A stretch of DNA of 25,044 bases from Chloroflexota bacterium (GCA_003520455.1 DOUV01000237.1:1-25044), one strand, 5' to 3'. Numbered from the stretch's first letter, positions 8,861 through 16,988 are shown. Translations and numbers: made by a program. The notes: a model not told the origin generated them from the letters alone.

Positions 8861-9020
8861 TGGACGCCAGGATGGGACCGAGAGATGTAGCAACCCGGCC
8901 CCCGTGCCTGCTCGCTCCAAGGCTTGAATGGCCGGCTCCTCGCCGGTCGGATCAGCTGCTGCTTTGGAAGCCAGTTTCTGGCACCAATCTTCAATCGCAG
9001 ATCGCAAGGAGGATTCAGCT

Positions 9021-10379
9021 GTGTTAATTATCAGAGAGGGTACAGTCATCCCGGGTGATGGCACGACGGTACAACATGGCGCTACCGTCTACATCGAGGG
9101 GGATCGAATCATAGATGTCACAGAGGGGGGCCCTGGTCAGACCGGTCAGGGTGATACCGTCATCGATGCCAGGGGCTGTGTGGTTGTACCCGGAATGGTG
9201 AATGCGCACGCTCACGCAGTGGCCTTCGGGCCTCTCTTTGCCACGGCCACCACTCCCCTGCCGCGAGAGCAAGTGCTCAAGAATCTGGACCGTCACTTAC
9301 GGTTCGGCACGACCTCGGTGGTAAATCTGGATGGATTCGCGCTGCCGCAAGAGGTGGACGACGCGAACCGAGCCCACCCTGTGAACGTCTTCCTGGCGAC
9401 GTCGCATATGCCGGTCAACAGGGAGGTTGCCGAGGTGTTCGATGCCAAGGGATTGACCCCTGAACACCGGGCGATGACGGCCGAGAAAGCGGTGGCGGCT
9501 GGCGCCGCCCTCGTTGGGGAAATCGGCGGTGGCCATACCCTCGGTGGCGGTGGACAGGATTACATGTATATCCCCATGGCCGTGAAAGAAGCAACGGGCG
9601 TTGAGTTGATTCCAAGACAGGCGCGCCAGTTGAAGGAAGCAGTGCTGAGCCGCCACATCCGCGAGGATGCCTACCGGCGAGAGAATGTGCAAGCCGCCCT
9701 TGACGATCTGGGCTTGACGGGCAAATTGAGCCCCGAGGACGCACGCGACCTGGTACGCAATTCGGTCCTCCCGACCTTCCAGAAAGCATTGGATGGTTTT
9801 GTTGAGGCCGCAGACTATGCTGAACGCTTTGGTCTCCCGACACTGGTCCACAACTCGGCGCCTTCATCCGATGCTACCCACGCTCTTGGCGAGCGGTTGG
9901 GGCCGCTGCTCATTGCCGGCCACACCAATCACTCCACCTACACCCCTGAGGAGGCGATACAATCCGGGCGCACACTGCAGCGCCACGGCGCTATCGTCGA
10001 GATATGCATCCTGGACATCTTCGGGGCGAAACGGCTCGAGTCCAGTCCAGAACACATCTACGGCCTTCTGCAGGGAGACCTGGTGGACACCATCGGCACC
10101 GACTACGCCGGCGGCTACTGGGATAGCATTCTTCTCGGCATTCAAAACATGGTGGCGGACGGCATCGTCGACATGGCCAAAGCCATCTCGATGGCCACTC
10201 GCAACGTGGCGCGCGCCGTCTCGCGTGTCGGCGAGCGTGGCGAGTTGGTTCCAGGCAAGATCGCAGACATCGTCATCACACCGGAGAACGAGGTGTCGAA
10301 CGTCCGTACAGTCATCATTGGCGGACGCCTGGCGTACCAGAATGGCAACACGCTCTTTGGGGAAACAGCTCAGCGTTGA
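9021..10379 (+). CDS. second amidohydrolase, divergent from its neighbour
   Basis: GTG 9021 is chosen because a full AAGGAGG (9006-9012) lies 8 nt before it. The longer reading frame begins in non-conserved sequence. The product has 452 residues. Ligands visible are His63-x-His65 (NAHAHA), His277 (LVHNSA), His301 (AGHTN) and Asp361 (GTDYAGG), with the C-terminal signature GKIADIVI near 412. The expected bridging lysine is not seen. Glu167 in a glycine-rich loop (VGEIGGGHTLGGGGQD) is at about the right place, and a bridging glutamate is known in enamidase-type members. An insertion of about 100 residues separates Glu167 from His277. The two adjacent amidohydrolases are not simple duplicates, so they probably act on different bonds or intermediates. 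Confidence 0.88.
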   Translation: MLIIREGTVIPGDGTTVQHGATVYIEGDRIIDVTEGGPGQTGQGDTVIDARGCVVVPGMVNAHAHAVAFGPLFATATTPLPREQVLKNLDRHLRFGTTSVVNLDGFALPQEVDDANRAHPVNVFLATSHMPVNREVAEVFDAKGLTPEHRAMTAEKAVAAGAALVGEIGGGHTLGGGGQDYMYIPMAVKEATGVELIPRQARQLKEAVLSRHIREDAYRRENVQAALDDLGLTGKLSPEDARDLVRNSVLPTFQKALDGFVEAADYAERFGLPTLVHNSAPSSDATHALGERLGPLLIAGHTNHSTYTPEEAIQSGRTLQRHGAIVEICILDIFGAKRLESSPEHIYGLLQGDLVDTIGTDYAGGYWDSILLGIQNMVADGIVDMAKAISMATRNVARAVSRVGERGELVPGKIADIVITPENEVSNVRTVIIGGRLAYQNGNTLFGETAQR

Positions 10380-10417
10380 ATTACGCTGTTCCAACGTGAG
10401 TGAAGGAGAAAATTGGT

Positions 10418-10732
10418 ATGCGTATCAGCAGTGCGAAGCTTCATCCCCCGGTGCAACGCGGAAAACAGATCGAGATCCTGGTGGATGGCGAGCCGGTTAC
10501 GGTCTACGAGGGTGAGACCGTTGCCGCTGCGCTCCTTGCTGCCTCTCGTTTCATTTTCCGGTATACAGACAAATATGGCAGCCCGCGCGGCCTCTACTGC
10601 GGGATTGGCCTTTGTCACGAGTGCCGGATGGTCATCAATGACGTTCCGAATGTGCGCGCGTGTATGACGCTCGTGGAGTCAGGCATGCAGGTCCAAACCC
10701 AGACCAACAGCAACGACTGGAGGCAAGCCTGA
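10418..10732 (+). CDS. [2Fe-2S] ferredoxin-type subunit of a flavin amine dehydrogenase (HcnA/LhpF-like)
   Basis: This 104-residue protein is the small iron-sulfur subunit of a three-part dehydrogenase. The cysteine pattern CGIGLCHEC followed by NVRAC gives the four ligands of a plant-type [2Fe-2S] cluster, and the upstream segment EILVDGEPVTVYEGETVAAA is the beta-grasp start. ATG 10418 follows AAGGAG (10403-10408) by 9 nt. A GTG at 10400 overlaps that site and was not used. The stop codon overlaps the next start by one base, so the subunits are translationally coupled. The HcnA, LhpF and SoxA-alpha relatives share this length. Confidence 0.93.
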   Translation: MRISSAKLHPPVQRGKQIEILVDGEPVTVYEGETVAAALLAASRFIFRYTDKYGSPRGLYCGIGLCHECRMVINDVPNVRACMTLVESGMQVQTQTNSNDWRQA

Positions 10733-12147
10733 TGCAAGAGACAGACGTTGCGATCGTTGGCGCGGGTCCTGCCGGCCTCGCGGCGGCTCGAGAGGCGTCG
10801 CAGGCAGGCGCGAAGGTCGTCCTCATCGACCAGTATCTGCGCCCGGGCGGGCAATATTTCAGGCAGCTCCCTCCCGGCTTCACGGGCAACAGCCGCCCCG
10901 ATTGGGGAGAGGATGAGGAGAAGGGCAGCCTGTTACTTCAAGGGACCACTTCGGAAAGAATCGAGTTACTCACCGACACAGTGGCCTTCTCGATTTATGG
11001 GGATAAAACCCTGGCGCTGGCCCGGCAGAATCATTTCTTCCAACTGCGGGCTCAGAAGCTGATTTTGGCGACCGGCGCCTACGAGCGGCCGGTGCCTTTC
11101 CCCGGTTGGACGCTTCCAGGTGTGTTGAGCGCGGGCGCGATGCAGACGCTGGTCAAGATCCAACGGGTGCTGCCGGGGCGGCGTATTGTGGTTGCCGGCG
11201 CAGGGCCGCTGCTCTATGTCGTGGCCGCAATGCTGGTCGACGCCGGGGCCGACGTGGGAGCCGTGGTCGACGCAGCCAGGTTGCGCCGCGGCTGGCGGCA
11301 GATCCCGCGGCTGTGGCGCCACTGGCAGCCCCTGCTCCAAGGAATGGAATATCTGAAGCAGCTGCGAGATGCTGGCGTCCCGGTGCTCACCGGACATACG
11401 ATTCTTCGGGCCGAAGGCGAGGAGAAGGTGCAACGAGCCGTCATCGTCGAAGTCGACAATGAGTGGCGGCCGGTGCCCGGCACAGAGCGAAGCTACGACC
11501 TCGATGCGCTGTGTGTCAGTTTCGGGTTTCTCCCCTCGACAGAGCTGGCTCGTCTGGCGGGGTGTAATGTTGTCTACCGGCCTGACCTGGGTGGGTTCGT
11601 GCCAGAGCATAACCAGGAAATGGAAACCAGCCTCGCAGGTGTCTTTGTCGCGGGGGAAGTCGCCGGCATTGGCGGGGCCGGCATCGCCATGGTACAAGGT
11701 CGGATCGCGGGCATCGTCGCGGCGCGACAGCTCGGCCACATCAACGCCGACGCAGCGGAAAAACAGCTTGCCTCGGCGCGCAAGGAATTGGCCGGGCTGG
11801 AGACATTCCGTGAGGCTATGAACGAGATGGTTGGGCTGCGCCCGGCCGTCTGGGAGCTGATGCAAGACGATACCATCGTTTGCCGCTGCCAGGAGGTAAC
11901 CAAAGCGGAGCTCCGGGACGCCGCGCGCGCGAGCACGCTCAGCGCCCGTGAGGTCAAGCTCCGCACCTGGGCCGGTATGGGGCCGTGCCAGGGGCGGTTT
12001 TGCGGGGATGTCATCCTCCGCATCATGGCTGAGGAAAAAGGGGTGGCGATCGATCAAATTCCAGCACCACGGGTCCGGCCTCCGGTCCATACGGTGCCCC
12101 TGGCAGCACTGGCGCAAGAGCTAGAGGAATCGGATGAAGGAGAATGA
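10732..12147 (+). CDS. FAD/NAD(P)-dependent oxidoreductase subunit with C-terminal [2Fe-2S] motif (HcnB/LhpE-like)
   Basis: This is the large pyridine-disulfide-reductase-like subunit, 471 residues long. The N-terminal FAD Rossmann motif is VGAGPAGLAAA (9-19), with RPGGQYF at 37-43. A second dinucleotide motif AGAGPLLYVVA lies at 155-165 and the FAD-contacting VFVAGEVAGIGG at 304-315. Four C-terminal cysteines, Cys384 and Cys386 (CRC) and Cys419 and Cys424 (CQGRFC), form a BFD-like [2Fe-2S] site. GGAGG (10719-10723) precedes ATG, which overlaps the upstream stop as TGATG. Homologous subunits occur in hydrogen cyanide synthase, octopine/nopaline oxidase and cis-4-hydroxy-D-proline dehydrogenase. 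In those systems the complex oxidises a secondary amine or glycine. Confidence 0.93.
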   Translation: MQETDVAIVGAGPAGLAAAREASQAGAKVVLIDQYLRPGGQYFRQLPPGFTGNSRPDWGEDEEKGSLLLQGTTSERIELLTDTVAFSIYGDKTLALARQNHFFQLRAQKLILATGAYERPVPFPGWTLPGVLSAGAMQTLVKIQRVLPGRRIVVAGAGPLLYVVAAMLVDAGADVGAVVDAARLRRGWRQIPRLWRHWQPLLQGMEYLKQLRDAGVPVLTGHTILRAEGEEKVQRAVIVEVDNEWRPVPGTERSYDLDALCVSFGFLPSTELARLAGCNVVYRPDLGGFVPEHNQEMETSLAGVFVAGEVAGIGGAGIAMVQGRIAGIVAARQLGHINADAAEKQLASARKELAGLETFREAMNEMVGLRPAVWELMQDDTIVCRCQEVTKAELRDAARASTLSAREVKLRTWAGMGPCQGRFCGDVILRIMAEEKGVAIDQIPAPRVRPPVHTVPLAALAQELEESDEGE

Positions 12148-12150
12148 GCG

Positions 12151-13284
12151 GTGAACACGATCCATGAAACCGAGGTGGTGGTAGTCGGAGCTGGCGCCGT
12201 GGGCTGCTCCATCGCCTATCACTTGGCCACGCGCGGCAAGGCCGTGACCCTGGTCGACAAAGAGGGCCCCGGCGCCGGCACCAGCACGGCCAATTTCGGC
12301 CTGGTCTGGGTCAGTGTCAAGGAGCCCTATCCTTACATGGAGCTCTCCCTCGCCAGCAGCCAGCTATGGCCCAAATTGGTCGCGGAACTGGGCGAAGACG
12401 TCGAACTGCGCCAGGGGGGCGGGCTCAAGCTCTGCCTGACCGAAGCCGACTACCAGAAACACGCCGCCATCGTCGAGCGCCAGCGGCACAGCCCGCTCTT
12501 CGAGGGGCGCATGATTTCGGCACAGGAAGCGCGCGAGCTGCAGCCCGGGGTCTCGGAAGCGATTGCCGGGGCCCTCTGGAGCCCGCATGACGGCGATTGC
12601 GACCCGGTCAAGTGGACCTATGCCCTGGCCCGCGGCTGCCAGCGAGTGGGGGTCACGTTCATGGCGCAGACCGAAGTCACGGGCTTCGACCTGGACGAGG
12701 AGAGTCGCCAGGTGACCGGGGTCTTCACCAACCGGGGGCGCCTCGCCACCCAGTGCGCGGTCAACGCCGCGGGGCCGTGGGCGGCGCAGGTGGCTGAGAT
12801 GGTGGGAGTCACCCTCGGGCTCTTCCCTCAGCGGGGGCAGATCCTGATTACCGAGCCCGGCCCCATCGTCTGTCCCCGGCCCATGTCAACCGTGCGCCAG
12901 AACGCGCGCGGCCAATTCTATATGGGGACGACAGCCGAAGACGTGGGCTTTGATTGGTCGACGACCGCAGCGGGCGCCAGGAAGATCGCCGCGAATGCGG
13001 TCAAGTTGGTGCCTGCCACGGCGCAGTTGTCGGTGCTCCGGCAGTTTGCCGGCTTGCGCCCGATGCCGCGGGACGGCCTGCCGTTTCTGGGCCCGGTGCC
13101 GCACGTCCCGGGCTATTACATCGCTGTGGGCCACAGCGGGATCACGCTCTCACCCATTCACGGCAAGATCATCAGCGATCTGATCGTCGACGGCCAGACG
13201 GACGTGCCGCTCGACCTGTACAACCCCTTGCGCTATGACCCGCACGGTACCACCGAACCGGGACCAGAGCGTACCGCACATTAG
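12151..13284 (+). CDS. DAO-family FAD oxidoreductase, catalytic subunit (HcnC/LhpB/sarcosine oxidase beta-like)
   Basis: This 377-residue DAO-fold subunit begins at GTG 12151, 3 nt after the previous stop, with AAGGAG at 12137-12142. The FAD motif VGAGAVGCSIAYHLA starts at residue 12, with an acidic ribose ligand at about Asp36. The covalent/si-face motif region GPGAGTSTANFG (39-50) follows, and the C-terminal FAD-contacting GLRPMPRDGLPFLGPV and VGHSGITLSP are present. These members remove electrons from N-substituted amino acids, giving an imine that hydrolyses to an amine and an oxo acid. As third member of a coupled trio it should be the subunit that binds the amine substrate. The substrate is not predictable; candidates are opines, N-methyl amino acids, hydroxyproline or an iminodicarboxylate. 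Confidence 0.93.
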   Translation: MNTIHETEVVVVGAGAVGCSIAYHLATRGKAVTLVDKEGPGAGTSTANFGLVWVSVKEPYPYMELSLASSQLWPKLVAELGEDVELRQGGGLKLCLTEADYQKHAAIVERQRHSPLFEGRMISAQEARELQPGVSEAIAGALWSPHDGDCDPVKWTYALARGCQRVGVTFMAQTEVTGFDLDEESRQVTGVFTNRGRLATQCAVNAAGPWAAQVAEMVGVTLGLFPQRGQILITEPGPIVCPRPMSTVRQNARGQFYMGTTAEDVGFDWSTTAAGARKIAANAVKLVPATAQLSVLRQFAGLRPMPRDGLPFLGPVPHVPGYYIAVGHSGITLSPIHGKIISDLIVDGQTDVPLDLYNPLRYDPHGTTEPGPERTAH

Positions 13285-13335
13285 GTGTCCGTTCCAGTGA
13301 GTCGGCGATCCCGCCCTGCGCGCTCCGGCCTGCGT

Positions 13336-13380
13336 CTCATTGACGGTGTGAGCCTCCACTGCAATGAGGAGGTTCACACC
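13336..13380 (+). promoter_or_regulatory. 13-bp hairpin with a competing 7-bp pairing, between DAO and SDR genes
   Basis: GGTGTGAGCCTCC (13345-13357) pairs with GGAGGTTCACACC (13368-13380) through 13 pairs including one G-U, with a 10-nt loop. An alternative stem pairs CTCATTG (13336-13342) with CAATGAG (13362-13368), using the loop and the first base of the 3' arm. The two stems cannot both form fully. No U-run follows. It could be an mRNA-stability element or a conformational switch. Confidence 0.4.
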
Positions 13381-13483
13381 ATTCCCTCGCCATCAAGGAT
13401 ACTTCCTGCCAGCCTCCCAATTGCGTTGGAATGCGCAGCTGGCTCGCATCTTGATCCATGTACTCGATCGGAAAGGCAACCCT

Positions 13484-14278
13484 ATGGACTTGGACCTGTT
13501 TGACGTACACGGCAGGGTGGCCATTGTTACCGGGGGGAATCGCGGTATTGGCCTGGAATTCGCCCGCGGTCTGGGTGCGGCCGGCGCCCGCGTGGTCATC
13601 GCCAACCGGGATAGCAACTCTGGCGAGGCGGCAGCGCAACGGCTACGAGGCCAGGGAATGGAAGTCGCCTTTGTCCACTGCGATCTCTCTGATGGAAAGT
13701 CCATATCAAACATGGTGGATAAAGTCGTGGCACGGCACGGGACCGTCGACATACTCGTGAATAATGGCGCTACTCGCGTGACCGCGCTGGCGCTCGACCA
13801 TGGTGAAGCAGAGTGGGACTATCTGATGAAGGTCAACGTGGGTGGTGTCTTCCTTGCTGCCCAGGCCGTGGCGCGGCTGATGGTTGCTCAGAAGAAGGGC
13901 GGCAGCATCATCAACATCTCCTCCGTCGTGGCCAACCGCGGGAACTTTAACCGCACCTCTTATATCACCAGCAAGGGAGCCGTCAACTCCCTCACCATCG
14001 CTCTCGCGATGGAGTGGGCGCCCTATGGGATTCGCGTGAACGGTCTTGCCCCAGGATCAGTCGAGACACCCGAAAGCTCAGCGCGGATACGCCAGAATGA
14101 GGAACTCTTCCAGGCGACGGTCGATCACATCCCCATGGGCCGCCTTTCCGTGCCCGCCGACCTCGTGGGCGCTGTGATCTTCCTGGCATCCGACGCCTCT
14201 GCATACATGACCGGGCATACGATGGTGGTGGATGGCGGATGGTCGCTTGCAGCTCGACCTATGTCGCTGTACCGTTGA
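13484..14278 (+). CDS. short-chain dehydrogenase/reductase (SDR)
   Basis: This classical SDR has 264 residues when started at ATG 13484, with GAAAGG at 13471-13476. The longer frame runs back over the hairpin region and is rejected. The cofactor motif TGGNRGIG is at 16-23, DLSD at 67-70, NNGA at 93-96, catalytic Ser146/147 and Tyr160-xxx-Lys164 (SYITSK), and the PG motif at 190-191. The C-terminus TGHTMVVDGGW is typical of the FabG/gluconate-5-dehydrogenase-like group. It would oxidise or reduce a hydroxy-acid or keto-acid intermediate with NAD(P). Oxidation of a 2-keto-3-deoxy acid before FAH-family cleavage is one fitting role. Confidence 0.94.
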   Translation: MDLDLFDVHGRVAIVTGGNRGIGLEFARGLGAAGARVVIANRDSNSGEAAAQRLRGQGMEVAFVHCDLSDGKSISNMVDKVVARHGTVDILVNNGATRVTALALDHGEAEWDYLMKVNVGGVFLAAQAVARLMVAQKKGGSIINISSVVANRGNFNRTSYITSKGAVNSLTIALAMEWAPYGIRVNGLAPGSVETPESSARIRQNEELFQATVDHIPMGRLSVPADLVGAVIFLASDASAYMTGHTMVVDGGWSLAARPMSLYR

Positions 14279-14338
14279 ACAAGCAAGCGCACAGGAATCC
14301 GGTGGGAAAGCGCGCGGTCCTGGAGAGAAAATCCGGCT

Positions 14339-14548
14339 ATGACACTATCTCCTCTCCTTACGGACTCGTCGGGGCGTATTTGTCAAGAAGATGTGCCCTT
14401 CCGCACGCGCATGTTGGAGATTGCCGCCAGCCTTCCGGACGTGATCCCGTTGGGCCGATCCACAACATCCACGCCTTCACTCAAGAGTGCAGTCCTTCCC
14501 CGGTTCATTCACGCCGAGAAATCACCTCATTATAGGAGATTCAACTAA
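14339..14548 (+). pseudogene. possible remnant of an aminotransferase 5' end, or a small ORF
   Basis: A 69-codon frame starts at ATG 14339 with GGAGAG at 14322-14327. Residues 23-40 (RTRMLEIAASLPDVIPLG) resemble the N-terminal entry segment of class I/II PLP aminotransferases, which normally continues as GRGDPD followed by a Thr-Pro. Here the expected Gly-Asp-Pro-Asp is lost after GR. A nearby alternative frame reads DP just past that point, suggesting a frameshift followed by deletion of the rest. The similarity is judged by eye over about 18 residues. It could equally be a chance short ORF in the 275-bp gap. Confidence 0.3.
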
Positions 14549-14553
14549 GAAAC

Positions 14554-15345
14554 ATGCGATCAAACAAGCTGAAGCAGGCGCTGAAAGAAGGCGGTACGGT
14601 TATCTGTGTTGGGCCGGGTGTCCCTTCACCCGAGCTCGTCGAGTTCTTGGGTCATCTCGGCTTTGACTGTATCTTCATCGACGCTGAGCATGGCGTGATC
14701 GGTGTGGAGCGGGCTCAAGAAATGGTGCGCGCGGCCGATGCGGTGGGAATTGGCAGCCTCACCCGCGTCCCGAAAAACGATCCCGCTGTCATCTTGGGCT
14801 ATCTGGAAACCGGAACCGGAGGGATCCTGGTTCCGCACGTGAATACCGCTGATGAGGTCAGGCAGATCATGCAGGCGGTCAAATACAGTCCATTGGGGAT
14901 TCGCGGTGCGCACTCGGGAACCCGAGCAGCCAACTACGGGGTGACCCAAAGTGGCGCCGAATACTTCGACCAGGCGAACCGGGAAACCATGGTCGCGGCG
15001 ATGATTGAAGAAGTAGCTGCCCTCGAAAACCTGAACGAAATCCTGCAGGTCCCCGGGCTCGATTTGTGCCTCATCGGACCTGGCGACCTTGCGATGTCGA
15101 TGGGGTATCCAGGCCAGCCAGATCACCCCGAAGTGCAGGCTCAGGTCGACCTCGCGGTGCACAAGATCTGCGCGGCAGGTGTGGCCGCCGGCACTGTGGC
15201 CGCAGACGGTGAGGGAGTTCGCCGGCTGTTTGAGCGCGGGTTCCAGCTTGCTCTCGTCAGTGCCTTGAGGCTGTTAGTGGTCGGCGCGCGGCAATTGCTG
15301 GCGCAGGCACGAACTGAGAAGTCAGTTACCCCCGGCTCGCCCTGA
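14554..15345 (+). CDS. HpcH/HpaI family class II aldolase
   Basis: This 263-residue aldolase has the spacing of the pyruvate-type HpaI family: Asp43 and His46 (FIDAEHG), Arg71 (TRVP), Glu152 (IEEVAALEN) and Asp178 (IGPGDLAMSMG). These correspond to the HpaI metal ligands and catalytic base, and the barrel segment GTGGILVPHVNTADE with KYSPLGIRG is also diagnostic. Such enzymes split 4-hydroxy-2-keto acids, or 2-keto-3-deoxy sugar acids, into pyruvate and an aldehyde. AGGAG (14534-14538) lies 15 nt before ATG, longer than ideal. Placed in the same cluster as an enolase-superfamily dehydratase, it would cleave the 2-keto-3-deoxy product. Confidence 0.93.
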   Translation: MRSNKLKQALKEGGTVICVGPGVPSPELVEFLGHLGFDCIFIDAEHGVIGVERAQEMVRAADAVGIGSLTRVPKNDPAVILGYLETGTGGILVPHVNTADEVRQIMQAVKYSPLGIRGAHSGTRAANYGVTQSGAEYFDQANRETMVAAMIEEVAALENLNEILQVPGLDLCLIGPGDLAMSMGYPGQPDHPEVQAQVDLAVHKICAAGVAAGTVAADGEGVRRLFERGFQLALVSALRLLVVGARQLLAQARTEKSVTPGSP

Positions 15346-15354
15346 GGGGCGTAC

Positions 15355-15376
15355 GCGGCGGACGTTTCCCCGCCGC
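15355..15376. repeat. 7-bp GC hairpin after the aldolase gene
   Basis: GCGGCGG (15355-15361) and CCGCCGC (15370-15376) face each other over 8 nt. It follows the aldolase stop by 9 bases and lacks a U-run, so it is at best a weak 3'-end structure. Confidence 0.3.
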
Positions 15377-15547
15377 AACCGCCAACACTCAGTTATTAAA
15401 GGAACCGTTTCTCCGCAAGCGGAGTGTCTTACCAAATATTATACGCCAAGGGCGCGACATCCCCTGCGGGGGACACCCAAACGAAGCGGTCTTGTAAGGG
15501 GACACCCCGTAGGGTGGAGACAACGCTTTGGCCATTGTTTTGGCGTC

Positions 15548-15595
15548 GCGCTCCAATTCCGCTCCCGGCTCAAGCCGGGAGCGGAATTGGAGCGC
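15548..15595 (+). terminator. perfect 22-bp hairpin upstream of the M20 gene
   Basis: Two 22-nt arms (15548-15569 and 15574-15595) are exact complements around the loop TCAA, with TTTCT after the 3' arm. It could stop transcription coming from the aldolase gene, or be an inserted palindromic repeat. The AAGGAG for the M20 gene lies only 13 bp downstream. Upstream at 15462-15520 are further small GGGGACACCC-type repeats, so the 278-bp gap is repeat-rich and contains no gene. Confidence 0.6.
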
Positions 15596-15623
15596 TTTCT
15601 GTGAGAAGAAGGAGAAAAGCGCG

Positions 15624-16988
15624 ATGGATAGAATCTTGGAACGGCTGCTGGGCATGGCGGAAGAAGCAACTGGGGAGCTGGTCGAGCTCCATCAGGCGCT
15701 GGTACGTATCCCGACGGTGAACACGGGTGCACGCGACAGCGGAAACGAGATCGAGGCGTGCCGCCTGCTGGAGGAGCGCTTTCAGACAGAAGGCATCTCT
15801 ACTCTCACCCTGGAGTCAGCCCCCTCTCGCGGCAACCTGCTGGCCTCCATCGGTGATCAGCCCAAGCCGCGCCTTCTTCTGATGTCTCACCTCGATGTCG
15901 TTCCGGTGGAAGATGAGAGTCGCTGGAAGCTGCCTCCCTTCAGCGGCACAGTGGTGGATGGAAAAGTCTACGGTCGTGGCAGCGATGATGCCAAATCGCT
16001 CGCCTCCACCGGTGCTATGACCCTGATCCTGCTGAAACGAGCGGGCATCTCACTCCGCGGGGAACTTCGTTTCCTGGCCGCGGCGGATGAAGAGGCCGGT
16101 GGACGCTATGGTATCGGTTGGTTGGCGCAAGCCCACCCCGACCAGATCCGCGCTAGTTGGGCCATCAACGAGGGAGGAGGTATGCCTCTCAAGAGGCCCG
16201 AGGGATTGGCCTATTTCATTTCGATCGGTGAGAAGGGACGGATGGAAGCGCGTTTTACCCTCCGTGGGCGGAGTGCCCATGGCGCCCGACCATGGTTGGC
16301 CGACAACGCCCTCTACAAGCTCGCGCGACTCCTCCAGCGTATTGAGAGCTACCGGCCCGAGATCGACGTGAGCCTACCGACCTTCCACTATTTCCACCAC
16401 TTCGGTATTGCCGAGAAGCCCATCTCGGCGAACCTGGACCGGCTCCTCGCGGGATTAGGCCAGCAGAACAGTTCTCTCGCGACGACGTTGACCGCCCTCT
16501 CCCGTATGTCCATTGCCCCAACCATGGCCTCAGCAGGCATCAAATCGAACAGCATCCCCGCCTCGGCTGAACTCATCGCTGACGTGCGCACGCTTCCCCA
16601 CCAGGATGAAGCCTATGTCCGTCATGAGTTGGAGAAGATCACCGCAGGGCTAGCGGGTGTCGATCTCGAGCTCGATGTGACAGCCATTGCGAATGCTTCC
16701 TCCTTCGAGAGCCCCTTCGTCGCCCAGGTGCAACGAGCGACAAAGCTGGCATTGGATCGGGGAGAAATCGAGTTGATTCCCAGCCTGACGGTCGGATTCA
16801 CCGACTCGCGTTGCGTCCGGCCGCTGGGGACGGAGGTCTACGGATTTGCACCGCTCGTCCCTGAGACGGATATGATCCGGTCAGGGGTTCACGGCGTGGA
16901 TGAGACTATGGAGATTGAGAATCTGGTCCTGCGGACGAAGATGCAAGTCGCGCTGGCCTACCTGACCCTGGGCGGTCCTCAAGGCTGA
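15624..16988 (+). CDS. M20 family metallopeptidase / N-acyl amino acid deacylase (ArgE/DapE/CPG2-like)
   Basis: ATG 15624 follows AAGGAG (15609-15614) by 9 nt. The longer open frame would translate the palindrome and is rejected. The 454-residue product has the M20 di-zinc set: His89-x-Asp91 (SHLDV), Asp121 (GRGSDDAK), Glu156/Glu157 (DEEAGG), and His423 (SGVHGVDE). The lid/dimerization domain lies at about 200-320, with RGRSAHGARPW. ArgE, DapE and carboxypeptidase G-type relatives hydrolyse N-acyl amino acids, dipeptides or glutamate conjugates. This fits a cluster that imports a peptide-like or amide-linked compound. The exact substrate is open. Confidence 0.93.
   Translation: MDRILERLLGMAEEATGELVELHQALVRIPTVNTGARDSGNEIEACRLLEERFQTEGISTLTLESAPSRGNLLASIGDQPKPRLLLMSHLDVVPVEDESRWKLPPFSGTVVDGKVYGRGSDDAKSLASTGAMTLILLKRAGISLRGELRFLAAADEEAGGRYGIGWLAQAHPDQIRASWAINEGGGMPLKRPEGLAYFISIGEKGRMEARFTLRGRSAHGARPWLADNALYKLARLLQRIESYRPEIDVSLPTFHYFHHFGIAEKPISANLDRLLAGLGQQNSSLATTLTALSRMSIAPTMASAGIKSNSIPASAELIADVRTLPHQDEAYVRHELEKITAGLAGVDLELDVTAIANASSFESPFVAQVQRATKLALDRGEIELIPSLTVGFTDSRCVRPLGTEVYGFAPLVPETDMIRSGVHGVDETMEIENLVLRTKMQVALAYLTLGGPQG

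Noticed and set aside
10966..12117. 383-codon open frame antisense to the FAD oxidoreductase
   Set aside because: It is a shadow of a GC-rich gene; the plus-strand protein has full cofactor motifs.
10418..13284. Hydrogen cyanide synthase (hcnABC)
   Set aside because: The subunit order fits, but the trio is shared with opine and hydroxyproline dehydrogenases, and the catabolic neighbours favour amine oxidation. Gene symbols were therefore not assigned.
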